Assembly (NCBI RefSeq): GCF_041361345.1
Contig: NZ_JBGKAD010000004.1
Span: forward strand, 62,001-126,000
Reading direction: 5' to 3'
Length of the DNA stretch: 64,000 nt
Source: Halobaculum sp. MBLA0147
GTDB lineage: Archaea; Halobacteriota; Halobacteria; Halobacteriales; Haloferacaceae
Shown here: positions 41,465-49,908 of the stretch, in pieces
Numbering within the stretch: position 1 is the stretch's first letter
Layout of the letters: each line of letters starts with the position of its first letter
The notes under the pieces: model-generated
What the model was told of the DNA's origin: nothing
Seen by the model: the letters and a program-made list of their open reading frames with translations, nothing else
Database searches by the model: none
Translations under genes and position numbers: made by a program

Positions 41465-41752
41465 ATGACGGAGCTTGATACCGTCGACTTCAGAATCGAA
41501 GCGCCAGACAATACGGAGACAACAGTGACCGTCCCAGAGGATACCATTCCGAAGTTCACTGATGTCGGCGAAACGCAAGCAGAGTATGCCGGTCGTGAGC
41601 TCTTTCTCGCTCTCGCAGCAACAGCCGGCCAAATGCGTGATGAACTAGGCGACGACATCCGCCCCGGCGAAGAAGCTGCGGTCGAAAAATTCGAGGAACT
41701 CCTCAGCGAGCAGGAAGACACATCCATTGACGACCTGCTCTCCGCTGAGTAG
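41465..41752 (+). CDS. Small acidic hypothetical protein
   Basis: 95 residues. An N-terminal beta strand region (DTVDFRIEAPDNTETTVTVPEDTIPKF) is followed by two helices (GRELFLALAATAGQMRDEL and EEAAVEKFEELLSEQ). The acidic tail ends DDLLSAE. There are no cysteines. It is the first gene of a + strand group (41465-43236) without GTTTGTAC-CAG boxes. The next gene begins 39 nt downstream. Family not recognised. Confidence 0.6.
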   Translation: MTELDTVDFRIEAPDNTETTVTVPEDTIPKFTDVGETQAEYAGRELFLALAATAGQMRDELGDDIRPGEEAAVEKFEELLSEQEDTSIDDLLSAE

Positions 41753-41791
41753 GCCACCTTCCAGAGACATCTGGTCACGACCAGCCGACAC

Positions 41792-42532
41792 ATGTCAACC
41801 ACAACGATTTCACTCCCGCCGTTCGATCAGACCTGTTCAGAATCGTGCCCCCACCACGGGTGTGACCTCACGATCAAATCACACGAGTACGACTCGGGGA
41901 CGAGTCGGGTCACTGCAACGATCTCAGCCGAATCAATCGACGATAGACACAGCTGGACGTTCGCAGTTGCCGATCCCGAGACGGCCACCGTGAACCCAAC
42001 CACCGACCCAGAAGGTATCCCAGACTGTGTTACTGACGCACTCTCGGTCGCAGGCTACACGTACGAAGCAAGCGATTTCTCAGGGATCACAGGGCGCGCG
42101 CATCACAGGCGTGTAGCCTTGACACAACTGAGCCTCGCGATGAGTCACATCACCGATGTAGACTCCCGTCATATCGACCGGGCAGAAATCGTGTTCGACA
42201 GCGCACGCACCACCGCTGAGATACTCCACGCCATCGAGTGGAGTTGTACTGGAGATATCGATACGATCAACACTGCGTTCCAGCAGCGACTTGCTGACGA
42301 ACACCCGGACGGCTGGTCTGGACTACGGTCACTCGCACCCAACGTGTACGCAGCTGGGTTGCTAGCATACATCCACACCAACGCTGACACCCCCGATAGT
42401 GCACTCGCTACAACTGATTATAACCACGACCCAGTACCGGAAGACACGATCATAGAGATGGTGAATCGAGACGATATCGGAATCCTCGCCCACGTCATGA
42501 ACGAGGACAAACACTACACTGAATTCATATGA
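41792..42532 (+). CDS. Hypothetical protein with N-terminal Cys/His cluster
   Basis: 246 residues. The N-terminus has DQTCSESCPHHGCDL (about 12-26), a C-x3-C-x4-C cluster with two histidines that could bind a metal. The pattern resembles a radical SAM CxxxCxxC but the spacing does not fit, so I do not call it that. The rest is helical, with an AHHRRVALTQLSLAMSHI segment and an NVYAAGLLAYIHTNAD helix. The stop overlaps the next ATG by 4 nt, so the two are translationally coupled. Family not recognised. Confidence 0.6.
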   Translation: MSTTTISLPPFDQTCSESCPHHGCDLTIKSHEYDSGTSRVTATISAESIDDRHSWTFAVADPETATVNPTTDPEGIPDCVTDALSVAGYTYEASDFSGITGRAHHRRVALTQLSLAMSHITDVDSRHIDRAEIVFDSARTTAEILHAIEWSCTGDIDTINTAFQQRLADEHPDGWSGLRSLAPNVYAAGLLAYIHTNADTPDSALATTDYNHDPVPEDTIIEMVNRDDIGILAHVMNEDKHYTEFI

Positions 42533-43236
42533 AAAGACCCCAAGAGACCCGTGTGGTTGAGATCGCTGATCAGATCGTTGATCATCTCGACACAGAGGGG
42601 CCGCATCTCGTCCTCAAGCGGTTCGACAGCGAACTTGTCGTCTCGCACCACCGGCAAAACGGGAACGGTGAAAATTACTGGTTCAGCATCACGTCACCGG
42701 ACACCAAGACCAGACGTACCCACCTTCACTACCAGCCACCAGACGACCTAACAGTCCTTCCGCTGGAGGTCGAAGCGACGCTTGAGGCCGAGGGGTACAC
42801 GGTCACCAATACCTCTGATACCGGGTCACTCCTGACCGACCTCGAGACGATTAGCGCCGACAACCCCATCCCCGCAGAAACAATCGTAGCAATCCTCGAG
42901 ATCGCTAACGACTTCCCAGGAACGATCGAAACCTACACCGACATACTGGTGCGAGCGCAAGGCAGGCTCCTCAAGGGCCTCGCCGAAGGCATCGAACTCC
43001 GGCTCTTAGAAGAAGCAACAGATGGAGAAGTATGGGATACACTTGACCAGCTTTGTGACGTCCTCAGCGGGAAGACAGGCAACGCCATTGACTCACTCGC
43101 CACTGTCTCAGACGAACAGTGGACCTCCATCATTGAAGCCGTCTACAACCAGCACCCTGGTGCCCGCAACTACGTCACATCGCGCCTCGAAGATATCCCC
43201 GACCCTGCAGACCCCTACTTCGTCGCCCTAGAGTAG
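42529..43236 (+). CDS. Hypothetical helical protein
   Basis: 235 residues, overlapping the previous stop by 4 nt (ATGA). The first third is alpha/beta with a basic/aromatic patch (LVVSHHRQNGNGENYWFSITSP). The rest is helical: AETIVAILEIANDFPGTIETYTDILVRAQGRLLKGLAEGIELRLLEE and WTSIIEAVYNQHPGARNYVTSRLE. No catalytic motif is recognised. The tight coupling suggests that it forms a complex with the product of 41792. Confidence 0.6.
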   Translation: MKRPQETRVVEIADQIVDHLDTEGPHLVLKRFDSELVVSHHRQNGNGENYWFSITSPDTKTRRTHLHYQPPDDLTVLPLEVEATLEAEGYTVTNTSDTGSLLTDLETISADNPIPAETIVAILEIANDFPGTIETYTDILVRAQGRLLKGLAEGIELRLLEEATDGEVWDTLDQLCDVLSGKTGNAIDSLATVSDEQWTSIIEAVYNQHPGARNYVTSRLEDIPDPADPYFVALE

Positions 43237-43307
43237 ACTAGCCCACCCCTGAAAGGGAGGTTTCCGCCTTGCTCCGCCATGAGATACACCTGATCATCGG
43301 TTAGATC

Positions 43308-43517
43308 TCAGTCATCTTTCGGACTTTTCCTACCAATCTTTTGGAAGGTACCGAGCACCTCAGTCCAAACGAGAGATATCCCCATGACTACAGCCCCCCC
43401 GACGGCTGCGCCCAACAACACAGTGGCCGATGTCTCAAGGTTGAACAATACCCCCAGCACCCAACTACTGACAGCCCCCGAAGACGCAGACAACAGCATA
43501 AGTTTGTATATCTCCAT
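43308..43517 (-). CDS. Small two-helix membrane protein
   Basis: 69 residues from the ATG at 43517. Two hydrophobic segments (about 5-25 and 30-52, the latter glycine-rich: VLLGAAVGGAVVMGISLV) are followed by a basic tail (FQKIGRKSPKDD). An in-frame extension to 43580 exists but has a less typical sequence. It is isolated between unrelated genes. Function unknown. The 308 nt from 43518 to 43825 contain AT-richer sequence and one arm of an imperfect inverted repeat but no convincing gene. Confidence 0.5.
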   Translation of the reverse strand: MEIYKLMLLSASSGAVSSWVLGVLFNLETSATVLLGAAVGGAVVMGISLVWTEVLGTFQKIGRKSPKDD

Positions 43518-43755
43518 ACAGTGTTGTTTATTGCCTCGCCCGGATAAGACCCCCGGTCGAACTTCACACCCCTGAAACAACGAGGCTTATCACGATGAGA
43601 ATGAGGTTGAAAGTCCCGTGCCGCCCACCAACTTTCCCATACACTGTTAGGTGAGTAATTGTCGGGTGAAGTCATAGAGTGGTTTCAAGGATGATTTGAG
43701 CGCTTCTTTTTTGCCGGATTTCCGGCAGACACGTTGCCCAAGCTGAAACTCCCTG

Positions 43756-43810
43756 AAGTAGGGTGTGAGCCTACCTTTGGAGACACCCCTGATGCGACGA
43801 GAGCCACCGT
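43756..43810 (+). repeat. Left arm of a long imperfect inverted repeat
   Basis: AGTAGGGTGTGAG ... GGAGAC ... ATGCGACGAGAGCCAC. The reverse complement of 44119-44176 reads GGTAGGGTGTGAG ... GGAGAC ... ATGTGGCAAGAGCCAC. The arms are about 55 nt long and share an exact 12-mer, GTAGGGTGTGAG. Confidence 0.5.
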
Positions 43811-43825
43811 CACACCAGCGACACG

Positions 43826-43999
43826 TCAACCCTTATAAATAAACTCTGCCGTGTCATGCCCTTCGTCGGGCCAGCGACCATTGTAGGCGGCACCCATACA
43901 GTCTTTATCGCCCTCATGACTTTTGAAATCTGATTCACTCACGCTCGGATCCGCTTGCATAAGCCGCGACCTACATCCGCCGCATAGTGGGACTCCCAT
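43826..43999 (-). CDS. Small zinc-finger protein
   Basis: 57 residues from the ATG at 43999, chosen because a CTTATATT TATA box on the minus strand lies about 26 nt upstream. CGGC (C6-x2-C9) with H28 and C34 can form one zinc site. Small proteins of this form are typical of haloarchaea and have been tied to biofilm, stress and regulation, but this one cannot be assigned. The reading frame stays open to 44131, so a longer 101-residue form is possible. It lies between the two arms of an imperfect inverted repeat. Confidence 0.6.
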   Translation of the reverse strand: MGVPLCGGCRSRLMQADPSVSESDFKSHEGDKDCMGAAYNGRWPDEGHDTAEFIYKG

Positions 44000-44022
44000 A
44001 ATATCCGATAGATGTGAGGCCA

Positions 44023-44029
44023 ATATAAG
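44023..44029 (-). promoter_or_regulatory. TATA box of the small zinc-finger gene
   Basis: CTTATAT on the minus strand, about 26 nt upstream of the ATG at 43999. Confidence 0.5.
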
Positions 44030-44118
44030 ATTTTCGCTCTTCCGTAGCGGGGTGAATACGCTGATGGATACCTGTACATCAACACCCGGGAGAACCACCG
44101 TCACGCCAGCGACCAGTG

Positions 44119-44176
44119 GCTCTTGCCACATTGAGGCGTCTCCTAAGACAGACTCACACCCTACCTCAGAGCGCTC
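44119..44176 (-). repeat. Right arm of a long imperfect inverted repeat
   Basis: Inverted partner of 43756-43810. In addition, ACCGTCAC-x-CCAGCGAC occurs as a direct repeat at about 43804 and 44095, so the region has been rearranged or duplicated. Confidence 0.5.
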
Positions 44177-44269
44177 CAGCTACGCAAGCGCGTCCGGCGC
44201 AAACCCGGCGAAGAACCGCTCAAAACCATCCTCGACCCTGCGCTATGACGCCACCAAAATACTCTACCA

Positions 44270-44626
44270 ATGAGCGTTTTCCACACGCGTGACGACGCAG
44301 ATCGCGAGCGACACGTACGTCACCGCTGTATGTGATCCGTCAGCGACCGTCTCAGCGCGAGCGGCGTGCGTAGGACTCGTCCGACAGGCCCCACACGTTC
44401 TCGCGTGGAACGTCGTGGCTACGGCTGCGAGCGTCTTCGTCTGTATCACGATCACGGTATCACGTGGCGTCGACGCGGCACGAATCCCGCGGTGGCCGTA
44501 CACCGTACTGGTCCCGCCGACGATTGGCGTGGAACAGCAACCAGTCCGTTCCAGCGTGCAGTTAGCGAGAACAGCGTTCCAGATCACCCGCCACTTGAAG
44601 TACTGTTCACCTCAGACGGGCGTTGA
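44270..44626 (+). pseudogene. Possible broken gene with an in-frame stop
   Basis: The frame opens with ATG 44270 (MSVFHTRDDADRERHVRHRCM), meets a TGA after 21 codons, and continues open for about 95 codons to a stop at 44626 with a GC-rich, Arg/His-rich reading (RGYGCERLRLYHDHGITWRRRG). The codon pattern looks coding, unlike that of the other frames, which suggests a gene broken by one nonsense change. No family is recognised. It could also be chance in GC-rich DNA. The wider gap 44000-44670 holds nothing else apart from the repeat arm. Confidence 0.25.
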
Positions 44627-44670
44627 AATAGGAAACCAACGCTGTCACGATTAACTCCCGCCAGCGTCAG

Positions 44671-45222
44671 TTAGTATCTACTGAGGTCCCAGGTTTGGAA
44701 CACCTGATTGACATCGTCCAGATTCGCGAGGCCAGCGATAAGAAGAGCAGCGTACCAGTCAGACGGGGAGACACTCTTGCCTACACGAGACTCAAAGTGT
44801 CGCTGCCCACGGTCAAGCAGCTCGTCGAGATTGTCTGAAGTGCTGATCGTCTTTCCGGACCGCCCCTGTTGGACTCCCTTCCGTGCGAGAAAGTAGGAGA
44901 GCTCACCATCCTCATCATCAACCGCGCTGGGAACGGCCTCCTGAGCCAGATCTGATGGGGCGACATCTAGGCTATCAAACTGCTCATCTACCGACTCACC
45001 GAACTCAGCAGCCCCATCAGTGCTACTCGCAGGAGATTGACTCCCAGTGCCAGTCCCGGACGCCACGTCTGGTTCTCTGGGAGACGGTGCCTCCTCACCG
45101 CCAGAACTCACCGTAGAGGGACTAGACGGCTTCTCGCCATCAGGCTCCATCGGAGCGAAGGGGTCGGATGGGCTCTCATCATCATCATCAGTCCCCTGCG
45201 CTTCCTGGTCATTACCACTCAT
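44671..45222 (-). CDS. Putative ParB-like partner of ParA
   Basis: 183 residues. The first 110 are disordered, rich in Ser/Pro/Asp/Gly. The C-terminal 70 (LSYFLARKGVQQGRSGKTISTSDNLDELLDRGQRHFESRVGKSVSPSDWYAALLIAGL) look like a small helical DNA-binding domain. Its start overlaps the parA stop by 4 nt (ATGA), the usual arrangement for a partition adaptor. Haloarchaeal plasmid partition adaptors are very divergent from bacterial ParB, so the call rests mainly on context. The centromere-like site was not identified. Confidence 0.55.
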   Translation of the reverse strand: MSGNDQEAQGTDDDDESPSDPFAPMEPDGEKPSSPSTVSSGGEEAPSPREPDVASGTGTGSQSPASSTDGAAEFGESVDEQFDSLDVAPSDLAQEAVPSAVDDEDGELSYFLARKGVQQGRSGKTISTSDNLDELLDRGQRHFESRVGKSVSPSDWYAALLIAGLANLDDVNQVFQTWDLSRY

Positions 45223-46136
45223 GCGACCACCTCAGATCCCAGGTATTTTTGAATCCGATCATAGTAAGGTGGAGTCTCAGTGTCTACCTCACGGTCAGAC
45301 AGGTTGGCCTTGCGCTCGAGGTACGCAGCGAGGATGTCATACCGGTCTGCAGTCCGTTCGTGCTTCTCACCACCGTGGCCATCGGCGATCACACTTCGAA
45401 GGGACCCGCCCCCGTTAGCCATCTTCTCAAGAGTCGCCCGGTCACCAATAGCGATGGGGGTCGTGTACTCGTCACTGTCGATGATCCGAGCCGCAATCTT
45501 ACACTCTTGAACCGAAGAATAGTCGACCATATTTGGGACAAGTGCAGACACAGTCATAGAGATCCCCAAGTCGGACTCAATGCCGTTCAGGCTCTCGCGA
45601 ATCCCTCCAACGGAGGACTGTCCCTTCTCAGACACGGTAAATGGGACTACAACGTTCTGAGAAGCAGCAAGAGCCTGGTTGAGCTTCAGGTTAGCTGAGC
45701 CATCAACGTCGTAGATGATCACATCATACTCGGTGTGAAGCCTCTCCCGTGCAATCTGATCGCGGAGCTGCACACAAGGTTCAAACTCCCTTCCCTCCAT
45801 CTGCGCCATACTTTCGGCCTTTCGATAGTAGCTTTCAAAATTGCTATCATTCACGTGCCGAGGGAGGAGGTCGAATCCCTCCTCTTCCTGCGCTACGACG
45901 ATATCAGTGAGAGAGGCATCAGAGCCCAGTCCCATAATGATCTTCGAGAGACATGGATGCTGTTGGTCCTTGGCCCACTCAACGTCCCCAAGGAACCAGG
46001 TAGCACTCACATTCTGTGAGTCCAGATCGACAAGAAGTACATCATGGCCAGCATCGGCGTGAGCACGAGCCAGATTGATAGCAGTTGTTGTTTTGCCAGT
46101 ACCGCCAGCCTCCGTCGGGATGGAGTATGTCAGCAT
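45219..46136 (-). CDS. parA: ParA-family partition ATPase
   Basis: 305 residues. The deviant Walker A is EAGGTGKTTTAINLA (about 9-23), the form usual in haloarchaeal plasmid ParA proteins, where the signature lysine of bacterial KGGxGKT is replaced by alanine. Then come DVLLVDLDSQNVSATWFLG (Walker A', about 34-52) and YDVIIYDVDGSANLKLNQAL (Walker B, about 138-157). ParA binds DNA non-specifically in its ATP form and moves plasmid copies via the adaptor protein. A GAGGTGA Shine-Dalgarno sequence ends 6 nt before the ATG. This gene argues that the window belongs to a replicon rather than a chromosome. Confidence 0.88.
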   Translation of the reverse strand: MLTYSIPTEAGGTGKTTTAINLARAHADAGHDVLLVDLDSQNVSATWFLGDVEWAKDQQHPCLSKIIMGLGSDASLTDIVVAQEEEGFDLLPRHVNDSNFESYYRKAESMAQMEGREFEPCVQLRDQIARERLHTEYDVIIYDVDGSANLKLNQALAASQNVVVPFTVSEKGQSSVGGIRESLNGIESDLGISMTVSALVPNMVDYSSVQECKIAARIIDSDEYTTPIAIGDRATLEKMANGGGSLRSVIADGHGGEKHERTADRYDILAAYLERKANLSDREVDTETPPYYDRIQKYLGSEVVA

Positions 46137-46673
46137 TGGTTCACCTCAGGTAGGAACACCCAAGAAGTCCGGCACTATCACACACTGCTGTGTGATACGG
46201 CCACATCTTGGCTGTTCCCATCCTGGTTTGGCCGACGTGAACCACCATCTTAAACCCTCGTAAGACACTAATCAACTCCCTGATCAGACAGAAGTACATC
46301 AAAGACTGGAGACAGTTGTAGACCTCAACACTGTAAGTAGTGCAACTAGTACGCGGCTTACACCCACTGGTTCCTCAAGACTAACAATATTATTCACCTG
46401 CTAGAATACCCCGTTGCTGTAGACCGGCTAAACAGTGTACCACGGTGATTAGAGTCAATGATTACACGTAACAAGTCAGCTTAGCGGGAGAATCGGATTA
46501 GGCGTTCTAACTGCCTGAAAGACGGAATTATTGGATTTCTCGGTCGAACCCTCGTGTTCTCTTTATATGTGGCTAGCGGGAGGGGTTTTATACTGGGGGA
46601 CCGTTTCAATCGTCCTCATAGCGCCCAGAAAACCTTCGATAACAAGAGCAGAGGAGATCGAGGATGTTCGTGG
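46137..46673. other. 537-nt gap upstream of parA, no gene assigned
   Basis: AT-richer than its surroundings, with a TTTATAT TATA-like box at about 46561-46567 and TTTTATAC at 46583-46590, both on the + strand. An ORF from 46567 runs antisense into the metallo-beta-lactamase gene and is not convincing. As the flank of parA it is a reasonable place for a centromere or origin, but I found no clear iterons. Confidence 0.3.
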
Positions 46674-48950
46674 CTACAGTGAACATTCGTTTTCGGTAAG
46701 AACCCACAGAAGAGCGTCCACCAACACCGCTTCAGCATCAGTCGGTGTCTCGTCACTCCGCTCGACGATCCCCGCTACCTGCGTAGCGTACGGCTCGAAC
46801 TGTGGATACTCAAGCACGTTTGCGTCCTCCCGATCTGTGAACTCCGTCCACTGCCTGATCACCTGATCATCGACAACGCTCCGGATGAGAGGGGCAAGGA
46901 CAGCAATATCGTCTGTCTCTCCGCCGAGATTGGCCAAGGCAGATGCCAAGGGTGGTGAGACCGTCACCTCGACAGGAGTCTCGCGAGCCTCGGGATCGAC
47001 CGTTCCACGGACCACACCACCAAGGTACTCCCGCAGAGCCTCCTCGCACGCATCAGCCACAGATGAGGGCTCACGCCTGGCGAGGAACAACGGCCCGACG
47101 AGATCCAACTGTGAAGTTAATTCGGGTGGTGCATCTCCCTCGTCTGAATGTGTAGGTGGATTTGGATGCTTGTCGGTGTCGGCAGGTTCCCCGCTCCCTA
47201 CCGTCGACGCGGAGTCCGTCGCGGCCGCTGAGGACCCTTCAGCAGGCTCGCTTGGTGTATCAACCTCAGGTGCCGGATCGCCGCCCGCATCGTCTGTGAC
47301 CGCTGTCCCACCGTCGCTGGCAGCTTCGGCTTCCCCACCGCTCGCTGCTGGAGACTCGGCTTCGGGATCTGCGGATGGCTCGTCACTCACCGACTGGTCG
47401 TCCTCACTGAGCTGGTCGCGAGCAGCCTCGATTTGGTCGACCAACTCGTCGATACTGCGATCAGTCCCAGCTGCCAGTTTGCGGATGTACGGGTCAACAT
47501 CGTCAGAGTCGGCTTGGATACCGACATCCAACCGGCTCACGTTTCTGGGCTGTTCTCCGTCGCGGTTGTTTTGCTCATCAGTAGTCATCGGCTGGTCTGT
47601 CGCGAACTCTGTATGTGTCTGGTCACGCTGCGCTTCCCCGACGGGAAGGACACGTCGCGTCTCGCGCTCGCTGATCTCGTCCCACACGGAGACATCTCGA
47701 TCCCGCCAGTCTTCGGGAGCCACGCGGTCAGTCGGGTCGACTGTCGTGTCAGTGTCGTGTGTGCGCGAGTGCAGCCCTTTTCCCATCCACCGCGGGTACT
47801 GCCACTGCCCGTTCTCGACGAGTGTATAGACCTCTGCATCGTGAGCGCTCCAGAAGATCGAGTCGAACCGTTCGAACTCACTCCCACCGCGCCGGAGGTG
47901 TGTCCCGACAGTATGGACTGGTTGCAGGGTATCGATTAGCTCGCCAATCGCCTCCGTCGTCGGATGCGTCGCAATCCGGGCATCGGTAACTGGCGTCCCC
48001 ACGACATCTGCTACGCGCGAACTGTAGTCGGGGAACTGATAGACGACACTACCGTCACGCCTGTCCGGCGTGTCGACGTAGTTCAACACAGCATTTGCAG
48101 AGCCGCCCCGACCGTCCGCAGGCGCCGCAAGGGTGATCTGGCCCTCATCAACAACGTCCTCGGGGTCACCGAACACAGGAACCGTTTCAACACCCGCGCC
48201 GATTCTCTCTGTCGCGCCGAGTAACTTCCCGACGCGGCCGACGGCCGTCGTCGAGACATCTATCGCAAGCTCCTCAGACACGCGCGCGATCTGCGACCCC
48301 ACTTGTGCCCCCAACGGCCCGGGAACCGGGACGACAACGCGATTCCCGTCTGCGGCTGCCGCCAGCATCTGTCCGACCGTGCTCCCAGCCGACCGCTGGA
48401 TATCACAGTCACCCGTCGCGACGCTCGCGAACAGAATATCGATCTCCAACTTCTCCAGTTCGGATACTGGCAGTGGTGGTTGCCCACCGAGTGGCGTCGG
48501 TGTCCAGTCGCCAACAACCAAGATCGTCGTCGCGTCTTGGACGCCAGTGACCCGGATCAAGAACCCAACTGCACCAGGAGCGTGACCACTCGGCACAGGT
48601 GCAATCGCAACGTGATTCCCGAAGTGCACCCAGTCGCGGAGTCCAACAATCCACTCGGATCGCAACTCGCCGTGACTCGAGCGATCATACGCGATCGGGA
48701 GCAGATCAGCAGTAGTCGGACTCGTAAACACCCGAGTGTCGGGACCAGCAACATCACCGATGCTATAGTAGTGATCGGCGTGAGCGTGGGTGAGCAGGAT
48801 GCCGTCAACCGACCGCTGGGGGACGCGCTCTGTCTCGAATCCGAACCCTGGGTCAACGAGGAACTCCGTCTCCTCATCAAGCACACTGATGCAAAGCCGG
48901 AACGATTGATTCCCCTCGCCAGGGTTGAGAGGTTGGAACTCAATATCCAT
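46674..48950 (-). CDS. Metallo-beta-lactamase-fold hydrolase (possible beta-CASP type) with disordered insert
   Basis: 758 residues. The N-terminal domain has the MBL signature TH55-A-H57-A-D59-H60, then SGHAPGAVGF supplying the next histidine, and VVGDWTPTP supplying the bridging Asp. Residues 180-330 are like a beta-CASP insertion (DGNRVVVPVPGPLGAQVGSQIARVSEELAIDV), and a THLRRGGS histidine near 350 may complete the site. This order suggests an RNase J/CPSF-type nuclease, but other MBL hydrolases are possible. An acidic disordered stretch (about 540-645) precedes a helical C-terminal domain of about 110 residues with no known match. It lies next to the partition genes. Confidence 0.7.
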   Translation of the reverse strand: MDIEFQPLNPGEGNQSFRLCISVLDEETEFLVDPGFGFETERVPQRSVDGILLTHAHADHYYSIGDVAGPDTRVFTSPTTADLLPIAYDRSSHGELRSEWIVGLRDWVHFGNHVAIAPVPSGHAPGAVGFLIRVTGVQDATTILVVGDWTPTPLGGQPPLPVSELEKLEIDILFASVATGDCDIQRSAGSTVGQMLAAAADGNRVVVPVPGPLGAQVGSQIARVSEELAIDVSTTAVGRVGKLLGATERIGAGVETVPVFGDPEDVVDEGQITLAAPADGRGGSANAVLNYVDTPDRRDGSVVYQFPDYSSRVADVVGTPVTDARIATHPTTEAIGELIDTLQPVHTVGTHLRRGGSEFERFDSIFWSAHDAEVYTLVENGQWQYPRWMGKGLHSRTHDTDTTVDPTDRVAPEDWRDRDVSVWDEISERETRRVLPVGEAQRDQTHTEFATDQPMTTDEQNNRDGEQPRNVSRLDVGIQADSDDVDPYIRKLAAGTDRSIDELVDQIEAARDQLSEDDQSVSDEPSADPEAESPAASGGEAEAASDGGTAVTDDAGGDPAPEVDTPSEPAEGSSAAATDSASTVGSGEPADTDKHPNPPTHSDEGDAPPELTSQLDLVGPLFLARREPSSVADACEEALREYLGGVVRGTVDPEARETPVEVTVSPPLASALANLGGETDDIAVLAPLIRSVVDDQVIRQWTEFTDREDANVLEYPQFEPYATQVAGIVERSDETPTDAEAVLVDALLWVLTENECSL

Positions 48951-49201
48951 TCATCCGTGCCTCCTCGCCAGATCAATGAAAATGGGTGTCCGGATAGCGG
49001 TGCCAACAGCTGACAGCAGACCATCGAACACCAGATACTGACAAGCTAGGTTCACAGTACGTAGTCACCGGTCCACGGGTTTAATTCCGGTGGAGGCACA
49101 CACCGAGTGACCGCACTCGCCACCAGTCGTGACCACGACGCCGTGAAAGACGTCAGGTGGCCATCACGGACAGGGCATAGCCAAGAGGAACCCATCACTC
49201 A

Positions 49202-49230
49202 CCCCGTCCAAAACCCATATTTGGACGGGG
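49202..49230. promoter_or_regulatory. 11-bp perfect palindrome overlapping a promoter
   Basis: CCCCGTCCAAA / TTTGGACGGGG with a 7-nt loop. The CATATTT inside the right arm is centred 27 nt before the GTG start at 49247, so the TATA element lies within the palindrome. This is a good operator candidate. Confidence 0.55.
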
Positions 49231-49246
49231 AAACACGCTTCCAGAC

Positions 49247-49582
49247 GTGAGTAAGCAAGACACCAAAGAAAGGGGTTTCTCTCGCGATCAGACTCCTAGC
49301 ACGCCCCTCCCCGTGAGGATTCCAGTCGACTGTCACGACCTCGCACTGATTGACCACGCGAACCGCAACACGCTCCATATAGTGTATATGCGGTCGTTCA
49401 CCTATGCGCCGGAACACGGGCCAGATGGGACATCACGAGCGGGAACAGCGATGACAATGTGTGGTCCCCCGCAACCAGGATCACTCCATCCGTTGACCAA
49501 CCCTCCAGAGGTTGACAATCTCGATGACCAGTTCTGCGGAGGGTGTTGTCGCTCGTTCAAATCAACCTACGGCCAACTCTGA
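49247..49582 (+). CDS. Small cysteine-rich hypothetical protein
   Basis: 111 residues from a GTG start that fits the TATA-like element inside the upstream palindrome. It has an AMTMCGPPQPGSLHPL segment and a C-terminal DQFCGGCCRSF, so C ... C-x2-C can bind zinc. The next gene (49598) has the same layout (NCSSVSMAH ... YNWCKTCAPDL), and the two are probably related small metal-binding proteins in one unit. The palindrome suggests autoregulation or repression by a dimeric factor. Function unknown. Confidence 0.55.
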   Translation: MSKQDTKERGFSRDQTPSTPLPVRIPVDCHDLALIDHANRNTLHIVYMRSFTYAPEHGPDGTSRAGTAMTMCGPPQPGSLHPLTNPPEVDNLDDQFCGGCCRSFKSTYGQL

Positions 49583-49597
49583 ACCGAGTATATAGTC

Positions 49598-49849
49598 ATG
49601 AGCAGCAAGCGAACCGGAACTGAATCAAACACAGAAGGCCCGTGGGATCTCCCCGAGCGTCCAGGCCCGACACACAAGCGTTCACACGTCGTTGTGAACG
49701 GCTCTACCCGTCATATCGACGCCAATTGCTCAAGTGTGTCAATGGCTCACGAGACAGAGACACGGCCCCTCCACGAGACTGATCTCGACGACACAGACTA
49801 CAACTGGTGTAAGACGTGTGCCCCGGATCTTGCCGCGCACGAAGGGTAG
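49598..49849 (+). CDS. Small cysteine-rich hypothetical protein
   Basis: 83 residues. RSHVVVNGSTRHIDANCSSVSMAHE leads to a C-terminal DLDDTDYNWCKTCAPDLAAHE. A C ... C-x2-C plus histidines set makes a zinc site likely. It starts 15 nt after the previous stop. The pattern His-x-Asp ... Cys ... Trp-Cys-x2-Cys recurs in small haloarchaeal plasmid proteins. It lies 12 nt before the box that serves the radical SAM gene. Function unknown. Confidence 0.6.
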   Translation: MSSKRTGTESNTEGPWDLPERPGPTHKRSHVVVNGSTRHIDANCSSVSMAHETETRPLHETDLDDTDYNWCKTCAPDLAAHEG

Positions 49850-49861
49850 TTCGCCAGAACG

Positions 49862-49874
49862 TTTGTCCCAGCAG
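49862..49874 (+). promoter_or_regulatory. GTTTGTAC-CAG box (TTTGTCC-CAG-CAG)
   Basis: Copy 19. It starts 47 nt before the ATG at 49909 and lies 13 kb from the nearest other copy. Confidence 0.55.
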
Positions 49875-49908
49875 GATCAGGTGACTGATAGCCCAGTCCA
49901 CGACACCC

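Noticed and set aside
41803-41875. C-x3-C-x4-C cluster at the start of the 246-residue protein, considered as radical SAM
   Set aside because: The spacing is not C-x3-C-x2-C and no following radical SAM motifs are visible.
46531-46866. 111-codon + strand frame near a TATA-like box upstream of parA
   Set aside because: More than half is antisense to the metallo-beta-lactamase-fold gene and the TATA element lies over its first internal ATG.
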